A DNA stretch of 6,906 nucleotides from an uncultured Lentisphaeria bacterium (GCA_903821255.1 CAIJKT010000499.1:1-6906); one strand, 5' to 3'; shown: positions 1 through 6,625, numbered from the stretch's first letter. Made by a program: numbers and translations. Notes: generated by a model not told the origin, from the letters alone.

Positions 1-420
1 GACTTTGCGGATGAAGAAATACCGGAAGAACAAGCTTTCGGTCTGGTAGTTGTTCGGCAGTTGCTCGGCGGGCAGGGCGATATTCAGACCGACGGAATTG
101 CCTTCCGCTTCAAACGCCCCCTTATTGACGGCTTCCATGATGCCGGGGCCGCCGCCGGTGATGACGCCATAGCCGTTTTCCGCCAGCAGCCGGCCCATTT
201 TTTCAGCTTCCTGATAGAAAAAGTTATCTGGTTTAGTTCTGGCGGATCCGAATACCGTTATCAGCGGACCCTGAGAGGACATCGTTTCGAAAGACTCGAC
301 GAATTCCGCCATGATTCTGAATATGCGCCACGTTTCATCTTTGGTGAAGTCATCGACTTTGGCGAATTCCTTCCGGCACGGATGAACTTCCTTTTTTTGC
401 GGGTTGCTTGCTATTTTCAC
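1..420 (-). CDS. LOG-family (TIGR00730-type) Rossmann-fold protein, 5' part only
   Basis: This is the first 140 codons of a gene that continues past the left edge. The translation contains FGSAR (residues 57-61), the glycine-rich GGGPGIMEA (89-97) and SVGLNI followed by LPAEQ (109-120). These are hallmarks of the LOG / 'lysine decarboxylase-like' Rossmann family. Characterised members are cytokinin-riboside 5'-monophosphate phosphoribohydrolases or nucleotide-5'-monophosphate nucleosidases. The second signature, PGGxGTxxE, would lie beyond the window, so catalytic competence cannot be judged. The first ~45 residues are charged and precede the fold, as in the longer bacterial subgroup. No signal peptide is visible. 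The start is GTG at 420: the frame upstream reaches a TAA with no other good start, and GGAG lies 9 bases before the GTG. It is transcribed divergently from the L,D-transpeptidase gene. The family assignment is firm; the substrate is not known. Confidence 0.87.
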   Translation of the reverse strand, partial: MKIASNPQKKEVHPCRKEFAKVDDFTKDETWRIFRIMAEFVESFETMSSQGPLITVFGSARTKPDNFFYQEAEKMGRLLAENGYGVITGGGPGIMEAVNKGAFEAEGNSVGLNIALPAEQLPNNYQTESLFFRYFFIRKV

Positions 421-493
421 TGGTGATCGCTCCGTATCTTTAATTAATTAAATCCATAATCCACTAATTATTGCCGTACTGTTGCTTTAGATA

Positions 494-523
494 TTAATAA
501 AGCGTTCTTTGGGCGGCTTGCAA
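494..523 (-). promoter_or_regulatory. Possible sigma70-like promoter for the LOG-family gene
   Basis: Read on the minus strand, TTGCAA (523-518) is followed after 18 bases by TATTAA (499-494). Each matches the consensus at 4 of 6 positions. It would start transcription roughly 65 bases before the GTG at 420, within the AT-rich divergent region. This is pattern matching only, and the promoter grammar of this organism is unknown. Confidence 0.25.
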
Positions 524-528
524 GTTTT

Positions 529-557
529 TTGACAAGCGACTGGTAAAAATATTTATA
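529..557 (+). promoter_or_regulatory. Possible promoter for the L,D-transpeptidase gene
   Basis: A perfect TTGACA lies at 529-534. The AT-rich run at 544-557 sits at the right distance for a -10 element. The best hexamers there (TTTATA at 552-557 with a 17-base spacer, or TATTTA at 550-555) are poor matches. The element faces the gene starting at 628, which would give a leader of about 60 bases. The -35 match is the main support. Confidence 0.35.
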
Positions 558-596
558 GGAATGTATATTAAGCCCGATTATCTGTTTGACTTTAAA

Positions 597-615
597 GGGA
601 AAAATGGATTTTCCC
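597..615 (+). promoter_or_regulatory. Leader hairpin immediately before the transpeptidase ribosome binding site
   Basis: GGGAAAA (597-603) and TTTTCCC (609-615) form a perfect 7-bp inverted repeat with a 5-base loop. It ends two bases before the AGGGGG Shine-Dalgarno (618-623) of the gene starting at 628. The CCC of the right arm could instead pair with GGG of the Shine-Dalgarno across GCA, which would hide the ribosome site. This suggests a possible translational control element. It has no T-run after it and is therefore not a conventional terminator. The structure is visible; the role is inference. Confidence 0.35.
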
Positions 616-627
616 GCAGGGGGATTA

Positions 628-1812
628 ATGACGAAGATATCATACAGTTATGATAATTATAATACGCCGGGCGCATCCGGCGGCGGCAAAAAGTCGAAAA
701 ATGGCGGGGTGAAAGCTGCCGTTACGATCTGTTTGCTGGTCGGATTGATCGTCGGCACGTTTTATGCCTACCAGGCTTTTAAAAGCAGGCGCGCCGCGCA
801 AACGCAGAATAAGCCGGCTCCGGTATACCTGGAAAAGCCGGCTCCGATCGCCAAGCCGGCTCCTGTCGCGCCGGTGAAAGCTCCGGCAAAGGTTAAACCG
901 GTTCCGCCGGCTGCCGCCGTCGAACCCGTCTCTGAGATAAAACCGGTATCCGCTCCCGCTCCGCTTGTCGCCGCCGAAGAAAAAACCGTCGCCAAGTCTG
1001 ATGTCAGGATTGTTGCGCCGGTTGCTGTTAAGCCGGCTGTTCCGGTAAATCTGCCGCCGCTGGATGAGAACGCGGTCACGGAAATCTGTGTCAAAGCGGA
1101 AGCCGCGATGAAAGCCGGGGAGCCGGTCAAGGCCAGGCAACTGGCGGAGTCCGCGCTGGATATGAAAAATTTGCCGGAAAGCAATCCGCTCTGGCTGCGC
1201 GCCGCGGAAGTGCTCAGTTCCGCCAACACCAGACTGCTGCTGACAGATATTCCGTTTCCCGGAAAGAAGATCAACTATGTCTGCAAAAACACGGATTATC
1301 TGCAGAATATCGCTTCGGCGCACAACACTTCGATAGACCTCATTCAGATCAGCAACCATATGAAAAGCGCTGACAGCAGCATCTGGGAAGGCCGCGTATT
1401 CAGAATCTATAAAGGCGACTGGCGCGTCCGGATTTCCAAGAAAACACTGATGCTCTATTTATATGACGGAGATAAGCTGTTTAAAATCTATCATGTCGGG
1501 ATTGGCCGTGAAAACCGCACTCCTGAAGGGGTGTTTGTAGTAAAATCAAAGGTAAAAGAGCCGACATGGTATGCTCCCAGCGGCAAGGTAGTTCCATACA
1601 GCGGGGCGCAGAATGTCATCGGCTCCCGCTGGCTCAGCCTGGCGCCGGAGGGCGGCACGGACAAAGGGTTGCTGGGATATGGCATTCACGGGACGGCCGA
1701 TCCGGACAGTATCGGCAAGACCGTCAGCAACGGATGTGTCCGCATGAGAAATGCTGAAGTCGAGGAGTTATTCATGATAATTCCGCGGCTGACGCCGGTG
1801 ACGATCGAGTAA
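628..1812 (+). CDS. Membrane-anchored L,D-transpeptidase (LysM-like plus YkuD domain)
   Basis: A 394-residue envelope protein. L,D-transpeptidases of the YkuD family form 3-3 peptidoglycan cross-links or attach proteins to the wall through an active-site cysteine. Order of parts: a short Gly/Ser/Lys-rich cytoplasmic N-terminus; one membrane helix at about 31-50 (AAVTICLLVGLIVGTFYAY) with no cleavage site seen, so a type II anchor; a Pro/Ala/Lys/Val-rich spacer at about 62-145; a TPR-like helical pair at about 150-200; a LysM-like segment at about 216-262 (YVCKNTDYLQNIASAHNTS onward); and a YkuD domain from about 265 to the end. The catalytic motif is intact: YGIHGT with His354 and SNGCVRM with Cys370 and Arg372. 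The start at 628 is preferred over in-frame ATGs at 586 and 604 because AGGGGG stands 4 bases before it and the extra N-terminal residues carry nothing recognisable. It is separated from accA by 61 bases containing a TATAAT, so it probably has its own transcript. Confidence 0.9.
   Translation: MTKISYSYDNYNTPGASGGGKKSKNGGVKAAVTICLLVGLIVGTFYAYQAFKSRRAAQTQNKPAPVYLEKPAPIAKPAPVAPVKAPAKVKPVPPAAAVEPVSEIKPVSAPAPLVAAEEKTVAKSDVRIVAPVAVKPAVPVNLPPLDENAVTEICVKAEAAMKAGEPVKARQLAESALDMKNLPESNPLWLRAAEVLSSANTRLLLTDIPFPGKKINYVCKNTDYLQNIASAHNTSIDLIQISNHMKSADSSIWEGRVFRIYKGDWRVRISKKTLMLYLYDGDKLFKIYHVGIGRENRTPEGVFVVKSKVKEPTWYAPSGKVVPYSGAQNVIGSRWLSLAPEGGTDKGLLGYGIHGTADPDSIGKTVSNGCVRMRNAEVEELFMIIPRLTPVTIE
811..863 (+). 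repeat. Three copies of AAGCCGGCTCC inside the Pro/Ala spacer
   Basis: The 11-mer AAGCCGGCTCC occurs at 811-821, 835-845 and 853-863, with repeat distances of 24 and 18 bases, both whole codons. Each copy encodes K-P-A-P of the periplasmic spacer. Exact repetition at the DNA level, rather than only of the residues, fits length change by slippage or unequal recombination. Confidence 0.75.
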
Positions 1813-1830
1813 AGAATCAATAAAATCAAA

Positions 1831-1836
1831 TATAAT
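1831..1836 (+). promoter_or_regulatory. Perfect -10 box (TATAAT) upstream of accA
   Basis: TATAAT lies 37 bases before the accA start in the AT-rich gap after the transpeptidase stop codon. No good -35 hexamer exists 16-18 bases upstream; AGTAAA at 1808-1813 is the nearest. If real, the promoter would give a leader of about 30 bases and drive accA and the two genes behind it. No terminator hairpin is seen in the gap, so read-through from the transpeptidase gene is also possible. Confidence 0.4.
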
Positions 1837-1873
1837 GACAGCATTAAATCTAAACAGGGGGAAGTAAAACATT

Positions 1874-2842
1874 ATGGCAGAAATCAGTCTGGAATTTGAA
1901 AAGCCCATTATTGAACTGGAAAAGAAGCTGAAGGAATGGATTGAATTAAGCAAGACAAACAAAATAGAATTAGGTGACGAAGTGAGCGCATTAAAGAAAA
2001 AATTAGCGGACACGATGAAGAACGTCTATGATTCAATGACCCCCTGGCAGCGTGTTCAGCTTGCCAGGCATCCGGAAAGACCCTATACGCTTGATTATAT
2101 CAGTTGCTTTTTTACCGATTTCATGGAATTTCACGGCGACCGCCGGATGCGCGATGATGCCGCAATCGTCGGCGGATTTGCCAAATTCGACGGAAAGCCG
2201 GTAATGTTAATCGGCACCCAGAAAGGGCGCAATACTAAAGAGAATGTTTTCCGCAACTTCGGCTGGCCGCATCCGGAAGGCTACAGAAAGGCTGTGCGCC
2301 TGATGCAGCTTGCCGACCTGGCAAAAGCCCCGATTATAACTTTTATTGATACTCCCGGAGCATTCCCCGGAATAGCCTCGGAAGAACGCCATATCGGGGA
2401 AGCCATCGCCGTTAACATGCGCGAAATGTTCGGGCTGAAGGTTCCGGTTATTTCAGTTATTATCGGCGAGGGCGGCAGCGGCGGCGCAATCGGCATCGGC
2501 GTCGGCAACCGCATCCTGATCCTGGAAAACTCCTATTATTCTGTAATTACGCCGGAAGGCTGCGCGGCTATTCTGTGGAATGACCGTTCTTATGCGGAAA
2601 AAGCGGCCGAAGCGCTTAACCTGACAGCCAACGATCTCAAACGACTGAATGTCGCCGATGAAATTGTCTCCGAGCCGCTTGGCGGCGCTCATAAAGACCC
2701 GGTCAAGGCGGCGGATCTGCTCAAAGCCTCGCTCAAAAAACACCTGAATGAACTCAGGAAAATGACTCAGGAAGAACTCATGGAAAACCGCTATAAGAAG
2801 TTCCGCGCCATTTCCGTATTTACTGAAGGGGAAAAGGCGTGA
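1874..2842 (+). CDS. accA: Acetyl-CoA carboxylase carboxyltransferase subunit alpha
   Basis: A 322-residue cytoplasmic protein, close to the 319 residues of E. coli AccA. With AccD it forms the carboxyltransferase that moves the carboxyl group from biotin-BCCP to acetyl-CoA, giving malonyl-CoA, the first committed step of fatty acid synthesis. Family signatures run the full length: FEKPIIELEKKL (8-19), QLARHPERPYTLDYI (62-76), GTQKGRNTKE (114-123), RNFGWPHPEGYRKA (127-140), ITFIDTPGAFPG (155-166), GEGGSGGAIGIGVGNR (198-213), YSVITPEGCAAILW (222-235) and EPLGGAHKDP (267-276). The N-terminal ~50 residues look like the usual helical region. The ATG is preceded by GGGGGA about 11 bases upstream. 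Its stop codon overlaps the GTG of the next gene (GTGA), so the two are probably translationally coupled. No accD is in the window, and none is expected beside accA in many bacteria. Confidence 0.97.
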   Translation: MAEISLEFEKPIIELEKKLKEWIELSKTNKIELGDEVSALKKKLADTMKNVYDSMTPWQRVQLARHPERPYTLDYISCFFTDFMEFHGDRRMRDDAAIVGGFAKFDGKPVMLIGTQKGRNTKENVFRNFGWPHPEGYRKAVRLMQLADLAKAPIITFIDTPGAFPGIASEERHIGEAIAVNMREMFGLKVPVISVIIGEGGSGGAIGIGVGNRILILENSYYSVITPEGCAAILWNDRSYAEKAAEALNLTANDLKRLNVADEIVSEPLGGAHKDPVKAADLLKASLKKHLNELRKMTQEELMENRYKKFRAISVFTEGEKA

Positions 2843-3315
2843 TCTCGAAAAAGCCGATAGTCCGTCTGGCGGAAGAGAAAGATGTTGACCAGATTCAGCA
2901 GTTGCTGGATATGTACGCCCGCGACCAGATCATTCTGGCCAGGACGCGGGAGGACATCCTGGAGAACCTCAACCGTTTTATTGTCGCTGATGCCGACGGC
3001 GAAATCAAGGGCTGCGTCGCTATCCGCGATTTCGGCAATGACCTGCTTGAAGTCCGCTCTCTGGCGGTTCAGCCGGATTGTTTCGGTCGGGGTATTGGAC
3101 GTGCTCTGATTGAGGAGTTGATCCGGATACTTGAAGCCGAGAGACATTCTTTCCGGCTTTTCGCGCTGACTTACAAAACTGACTTCTTTGTCAAGCTAGG
3201 ATTCCAGCGGGTCAGCATGGATATGTTCCCCGAAAAGATCTGGAGCGACTGCGTCAAGTGTCCCAAGAAAGAGCACTGCGACGAAGAAGACGTTCTGCTT
3301 GACCGCAAGCAATAG
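2839..3315 (+). CDS. GNAT N-acetyltransferase, short-form N-acetylglutamate synthase-like
   Basis: A 158-residue single-domain GNAT acetyltransferase. The acetyl-CoA binding region is visible as VRSLAVQPD then FGRGIGRAL (72-90), with Phe82 where many members have Gln. LFALTYKTDFFVKLGF (107-122) and the ending KIWSDCVKCPKKEHCDEE (133-150) match the ArgA-like (COG1246) stand-alone type, which typically ends in a DCxxCPxxxxCDE segment. That group includes short N-acetylglutamate synthases that lack the kinase-like domain of classical ArgA, which would put the enzyme at the first step of arginine synthesis. Some relatives acetylate other amino acids, so the substrate is unproven and I give no symbol. 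The start is GTG inside the accA stop codon (4-base overlap), with AAGGGGAAAAGG just upstream inside accA. Cys138, Cys141 and Cys147 could bind a metal, but this is a guess. Confidence 0.82.
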   Translation: MISKKPIVRLAEEKDVDQIQQLLDMYARDQIILARTREDILENLNRFIVADADGEIKGCVAIRDFGNDLLEVRSLAVQPDCFGRGIGRALIEELIRILEAERHSFRLFALTYKTDFFVKLGFQRVSMDMFPEKIWSDCVKCPKKEHCDEEDVLLDRKQ

Positions 3316-3359
3316 CGCACCGCCGCTAAATTACATCCTCTGAAGGCCCGGGAGTCGTT

Positions 3360-4298
3360 ATGTCCTTCGAAGAGCGAAACATTTCAGCAGTGGTTGAAGG
3401 CGATGCCGACGGTCGCCGCCTGGATCTATGGCTTACCGCCAGATTCACCTATCGTTCCCGGAATCAGTGGCAGACGATAATCCGCGAGGGTAAAATCCTG
3501 GTCAACGGCGCTTCCGTCCGCAGTTCGCGCGTACTCCATACCGGTGACGTCGTCGCCTTTATCCCGGACATTGAAGAACCTGACGTGGTCATGGATTATT
3601 CGATAATTTATGAGGATGAATACTTGTTTGTCGTGAACAAAGGCGGACATCTGCCCTGCCACCCCGCCGGGCCGTTCTACCGCAACACTCTCTGGTATGA
3701 TATGTCGCAGAAATACGGCAGGGTGTTTATCGTCAACCGCCTGGACCGCGAAACTTCCGGCCTGATGCTGGCGGCCAGAGACAGCGTTACAGCTTCAAAT
3801 CTCTCCGCGATGCTGATGGACGATCGGTTGAAAAAGAAGTATTACGCGCTGGTTTTCGGTAACTTCAACCGGTGGATTGAAGCCGGCGGCCGGCTGGTCA
3901 AAGATACTGCCAGCCAGGTTATGAAAAAACGGAAATTTGTCATGGAGTCCGATTTCAAGGGCGATCCGGCAGCGGCGGAGACCGCGTTTACGCTCCTTGA
4001 ACCGGCAGCATTTGACGGGCGGTACTCGACAGTGCGCGCGATTCCGGAAACCGGGCGGCTGCATCAGATCCGCGCCACGCTGTGTTCGCTCGGATTTCCG
4101 CTGCTGGGCGACAAACTCTACGGTCCGGACGATAACCTTTATCTGAAGATTGCCGGTGACCTCATCACCCCGGAAGAGTGGAACACTCTGGTGTTGACGC
4201 GCCAGGCGCTTCATGCATATTATCTGAGCTTTCCGCATCCCCGTTCCGGTGAAAACATGGAATTTGAGGCAGCCATTCCCGACGATATGAAAGTGTGA
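3360..4298 (+). CDS. RluA-family RNA pseudouridine synthase with S4 domain
   Basis: A 312-residue enzyme expected to convert specific uridines in rRNA or tRNA to pseudouridine. An S4-like RNA-binding domain occupies roughly 17-70 (RRLDLWLTARF, then GKILVNGASVRSSRVLHTGDVV). The catalytic domain starts near 83 with YEDEYLFVVNKGGHLPCHP. The catalytic loop is VNRLDRETSGLMLAARD (125-141) with Asp129 as the predicted nucleophile; the first position is Asn126 where most RluA proteins have His. ETGRLHQIRATLCSLGFPLLGDKLYG (230-255) and a final QALHAYYLSFPHP (282-294) are also typical. Length suits RluA/RluC/RluD-type enzymes, but the target site cannot be read from the sequence. ATG has GGGAG 6 bases upstream. 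It follows the GNAT gene by 44 bases on the same strand and ends 7 bases from the stop codon of convergent ruvA. Confidence 0.93.
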   Translation: MSFEERNISAVVEGDADGRRLDLWLTARFTYRSRNQWQTIIREGKILVNGASVRSSRVLHTGDVVAFIPDIEEPDVVMDYSIIYEDEYLFVVNKGGHLPCHPAGPFYRNTLWYDMSQKYGRVFIVNRLDRETSGLMLAARDSVTASNLSAMLMDDRLKKKYYALVFGNFNRWIEAGGRLVKDTASQVMKKRKFVMESDFKGDPAAAETAFTLLEPAAFDGRYSTVRAIPETGRLHQIRATLCSLGFPLLGDKLYGPDDNLYLKIAGDLITPEEWNTLVLTRQALHAYYLSFPHPRSGENMEFEAAIPDDMKV

Positions 4299-4305
4299 TC
4301 TGCCA

Positions 4306-4917
4306 TCAACTGTTAAGCGCCTGCAGGGCTTTGCGGATAAGGTTCTCGCTGGAACACTCTTTTTCCGGTATTTCTTCGACGATTTTTTGCAGTACCTTGC
4401 GGATTTTTTCCGACTTGAAGCCGAGCTGTTCCAGCGCCAGCAATGCATCTTCCGCCGCTGCCGCCACGGTATCCGGAACGGTCCTGCCGGTGGAGACGCT
4501 TAACGCCGGGGCCAGCTTGCCTATTTTGTCACGCAGTTCGACCAGCAGGCGTTCGGCGGTTTTGGGGCCGATGCCGCTGATGCGTTTGATTACGTTTAAA
4601 TCGCGGTTGACCACGGCGGAGCAGAACGACGACACCGGCAGGCTGCTGAGAATGCTCAGCGCCAGCTTCGGTCCGACGCCGGTAGCGCCGAGCAGTATCT
4701 CGAAAAGCTGCTTTTCCTCGGGCGTGGCGAAGCCGTACAGATTGATGGCATCCTCGCGCACCTGGGTGTTGATCAGCAGAATGACTTCCGAATTCGCTTT
4801 CGGCAGCCGGTCGTAAGTGCTCATGGGAATAGACACCAGATACCCTACGCCGTGAACATCCACCACCACCTGGGTCAGATTGATCTCCTGCAGTATGCCT
4901 TTAAGCCTGGCAATCAT
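4306..4917 (-). CDS. ruvA: Holliday junction branch migration protein RuvA
   Basis: A 203-residue protein, the same length as E. coli RuvA. RuvA tetramers bind four-way DNA junctions and load the RuvB motor for branch migration during recombinational repair. Domain I starts MIARLKGIL and includes VDVHGVGYLVSIP (19-31) and VREDAINLYGF (53-63). Domain II carries two helix-hairpin-helix motifs: LLGATGVGPKLALSIL (75-90) and IKRISGIGPKTAERLLVELRD (110-130). A variable linker (about 135-150) leads to the RuvB-binding domain III (about 153-203, ALLALEQLGFKSEKIRKVL onward). Start: ATG at 4917 with AAAGGAGA ending a few bases upstream. It lies 27 bases after nadC on the same strand and is probably the last gene of the ymdB-nadC-ruvA transcript. 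ruvB and ruvC are not in the window. Confidence 0.97.
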   Translation of the reverse strand: MIARLKGILQEINLTQVVVDVHGVGYLVSIPMSTYDRLPKANSEVILLINTQVREDAINLYGFATPEEKQLFEILLGATGVGPKLALSILSSLPVSSFCSAVVNRDLNVIKRISGIGPKTAERLLVELRDKIGKLAPALSVSTGRTVPDTVAAAAEDALLALEQLGFKSEKIRKVLQKIVEEIPEKECSSENLIRKALQALNS

Positions 4918-4944
4918 AATGTCTCCTTTGCTTCGTTTATAGTA

Positions 4945-5817
4945 TCACTTCAGCGTTATTTCCATTGAGATGTCGGCGGCTTTGACCGAGTGGGTCAGTG
5001 CGCCGGCCGAGACGAAATCAACCCCGATTCTGCCGATGCCCGGAATGCGCTGGAGCGTGATTCCGCCGCTGGCTTCGAGTCTGGCGCGTCCGGCATTGAT
5101 TTTCACGGCCTCGGCCATCTGCGCGTCAGTCATGTTGTCCAGCAGGATATATTCCGCGCCGGACTCGGCGGCTTCGCGCACTTCGTCCAGATTATCGGCT
5201 TCGACTTCGATTTCCAGTTCCGGATATTTTTCCCTGGCCCGCAGGACGGAACGGGTAATGCCCTTTTCGCCTTCCAGTCCGGCCAGTTCGCGGTGGTTGT
5301 CCTTGATCATGATCCGGTCATAAAGCCCGATGCGGTGGTTGGATGCGCCGCCGGCGGCGACGGCGTATTTTTCCAGATTGCGCCAGCCGGGCGTGGTCTT
5401 CCTGGTGTCCAGCACCACGGTGCTGGTGCCTTCCAGCAGCTCCGCATAACGGCGGGACGTGGTGGCAATCCCGCAGAGCCGCTGCAGAAAATTGAGGGCG
5501 GTGCGCTCTGCGGTTAACAGCGCCCGCGCCCGTCCGGAAATCTTTGCCAGCGGGGTGCCGGACTGGCAGCAATCCCCGTCCTGAACCAGCGGTTCCCAGA
5601 CCAGTGAGCGGTCAACCGCCTTGAACACCCGTTCAGCCACTGCTAATCCGGCGCAAACGCAGTCTTCCTTGCAGTTCAGCAGCGCGGCGGCCATGGTATT
5701 TTCCGGAATCACGGCGCTGCTGGTCGTGTCGCCGCGGCCGTTAAGGTCTTCCTCCAGCGCCAGCTTGATCAGAATATCGACTCGGTTGAAATCGATCTGC
5801 GGTAATATTTTATTCAT
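4945..5817 (-). CDS. nadC: Nicotinate-nucleotide pyrophosphorylase (carboxylating), quinolinate phosphoribosyltransferase
   Basis: A 290-residue cytoplasmic enzyme of de novo NAD synthesis. It joins quinolinate and PRPP to give nicotinate mononucleotide, CO2 and pyrophosphate. Signatures: ALEEDLNGRGDTTS (20-33), LTAERTALNFLQRLCGIAT (101-119), VLDTRKTTPGWRNLEKYAV (135-153), GGASNHRIGLYDRIMIKDNH (156-175), IEVEADN (203-209), ILLDN (224-228), EASGGI (248-253) and VDFVSAGALTHS (266-277). Residues known to bind substrate in this family are all present: Arg105, Arg139, Lys140, His161, Arg162, Lys172, and acids in the IEVE and LLDN motifs. Start: ATG at 5817, with AAGGA 6 bases upstream; an in-frame TTG two codons earlier overlaps that site and is less likely. 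It sits between ymdB (22-base gap) and ruvA (27-base gap). Partner genes nadA and nadB are not nearby. Confidence 0.96.
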   Translation of the reverse strand: MNKILPQIDFNRVDILIKLALEEDLNGRGDTTSSAVIPENTMAAALLNCKEDCVCAGLAVAERVFKAVDRSLVWEPLVQDGDCCQSGTPLAKISGRARALLTAERTALNFLQRLCGIATTSRRYAELLEGTSTVVLDTRKTTPGWRNLEKYAVAAGGASNHRIGLYDRIMIKDNHRELAGLEGEKGITRSVLRAREKYPELEIEVEADNLDEVREAAESGAEYILLDNMTDAQMAEAVKINAGRARLEASGGITLQRIPGIGRIGVDFVSAGALTHSVKAADISMEITLK

Positions 5818-5839
5818 AAGCAATCCTTCATTGCCCGGT

Positions 5840-6625
5840 TTAAATACTGGACATCCTGGAAATATTCTTAATTGAGGCAGCCCGTCCGGTCATGTGATCA
5901 TAAGACACGACCGCCGCATCCAGCCGGATACCGGTTTCCACCACCGGCAGCGCTTTCGGCATGCCGGAACGGAACTTGTCAACCACCGCCTGAACATCCC
6001 TGCCCAGACTGGAGCATTCCGCCCCGGTCATTCCGACGTCGGAGATGAATGCCGTGCCGCCTGGGAGCACTTTGGCGTCGGCGGTCTGCACATGGGTATG
6101 GGTTCCGAGCACCGCCGTGACCTTGCCGTTGAGAAAATACGCCATCGCGGCTTTCTCGCTGGTGGCTTCGGCGTGAAAATCAACGATGATGCATTTGACT
6201 GACGGCGGTATTTCCTTCAGCACTTTTTCCGCTGTCTCAAACGGGCAGTAAGCGCTTTCGCGCACAAAAATTTTGCCCAGCAGATTGATGACCGCGATCT
6301 CGCCGCCGCCGGGATTGCGGTAAACCCGCCAGCCACGGCCGGGTTGCAGACTGCTGAAGTTCGCCGGGCGGAGCACATTGTCCAACTGGACGATCTCCTG
6401 TTCGAAAGGCTTCTGGTCCCAGACATGGTCGCCGGTAGTGAAGACGTCAACGACGTCGGCTATTTCTTTAAGGCATTTTGCCGCCAGCCCGGCGCCGGCG
6501 GCGATATTCTCCGCATTCGCGATGCAGAAACTGCAATTGAATTCGCGCCGCAGTTCCGGAGCCAGTTCCAATACGGCTTTACGCCCGCCCTTGCCGACAA
6601 TGTCGCCGATAAAAAGTAAATTCAT
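5840..6625 (-). CDS. ymdB: YmdB-family (TIGR00282) metallophosphoesterase
   Basis: A 261-residue protein of the calcineurin-like superfamily, YmdB group. Bacillus subtilis YmdB is a 2',3'-cyclic-nucleotide phosphodiesterase affecting biofilm and motility gene expression; that role is known there and only inferred here. Metal-site motifs in order: FIGDIVGKGGR (5-15, Asp8), IANAENIAAGAG (35-46, Glu39 and Asn40), TTGDHVWDQ (63-71), VDFHAEATSEK (148-158, His151), GTHTHVQTAD (174-183, His176 and His178) and FISDVGMTG (193-201). The usual GNH motif reads GDH at Asp66-His67. The length is full and no signal peptide is present. Start: ATG at 6625 with GAGGG 4 bases upstream. It is the first clear gene of a minus-strand operon with nadC and ruvA. 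Upstream lies the repeat-rich stretch described separately. Confidence 0.94.
   Translation of the reverse strand: MNLLFIGDIVGKGGRKAVLELAPELRREFNCSFCIANAENIAAGAGLAAKCLKEIADVVDVFTTGDHVWDQKPFEQEIVQLDNVLRPANFSSLQPGRGWRVYRNPGGGEIAVINLLGKIFVRESAYCPFETAEKVLKEIPPSVKCIIVDFHAEATSEKAAMAYFLNGKVTAVLGTHTHVQTADAKVLPGGTAFISDVGMTGAECSSLGRDVQAVVDKFRSGMPKALPVVETGIRLDAAVVSYDHMTGRAASIKNISRMSSI

Noticed and set aside
61..426. Plus-strand open frame of 121 codons over the LOG gene
   Set aside because: It lies antisense to a frame with clear LOG-family motifs, has no ribosome site of note, and its translation matches nothing I recognise.
511..540. Terminator at the T6 run (525-530) with flanking GCTTG/CAAGC
   Set aside because: The T-run lies inside the loop, not after a stem, and the stem is only 5 bp; TTGACA overlapping the T-run fits a promoter better.
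586..627. Longer N-terminus for the L,D-transpeptidase starting at 586 or 604
   Set aside because: These ATGs have no good ribosome site, the 604 ATG sits in the loop of the hairpin, and 628 has AGGGGG at the right spacing.
640..1359. Long minus-strand open frames across the transpeptidase gene
   Set aside because: They are Arg-rich or Ser/Ala-rich low-complexity shadows of the Pro/Ala-coding region on the other strand.
4295..4816. Plus-strand open frame of 173 codons over ruvA
   Set aside because: Its translation is Ser/Arg-rich with no domain, while the minus strand encodes a full-length RuvA with both HhH motifs.
5818..5823. TTG start for nadC two codons upstream
   Set aside because: It falls directly behind the AAGGA ribosome site, whereas ATG at 5817 is correctly spaced.
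5840..6625. Assigning ymdB a role in an RNA-decay operon with rny
   Set aside because: No rny or other RNA-decay gene is in the window; the neighbours are nadC and ruvA.
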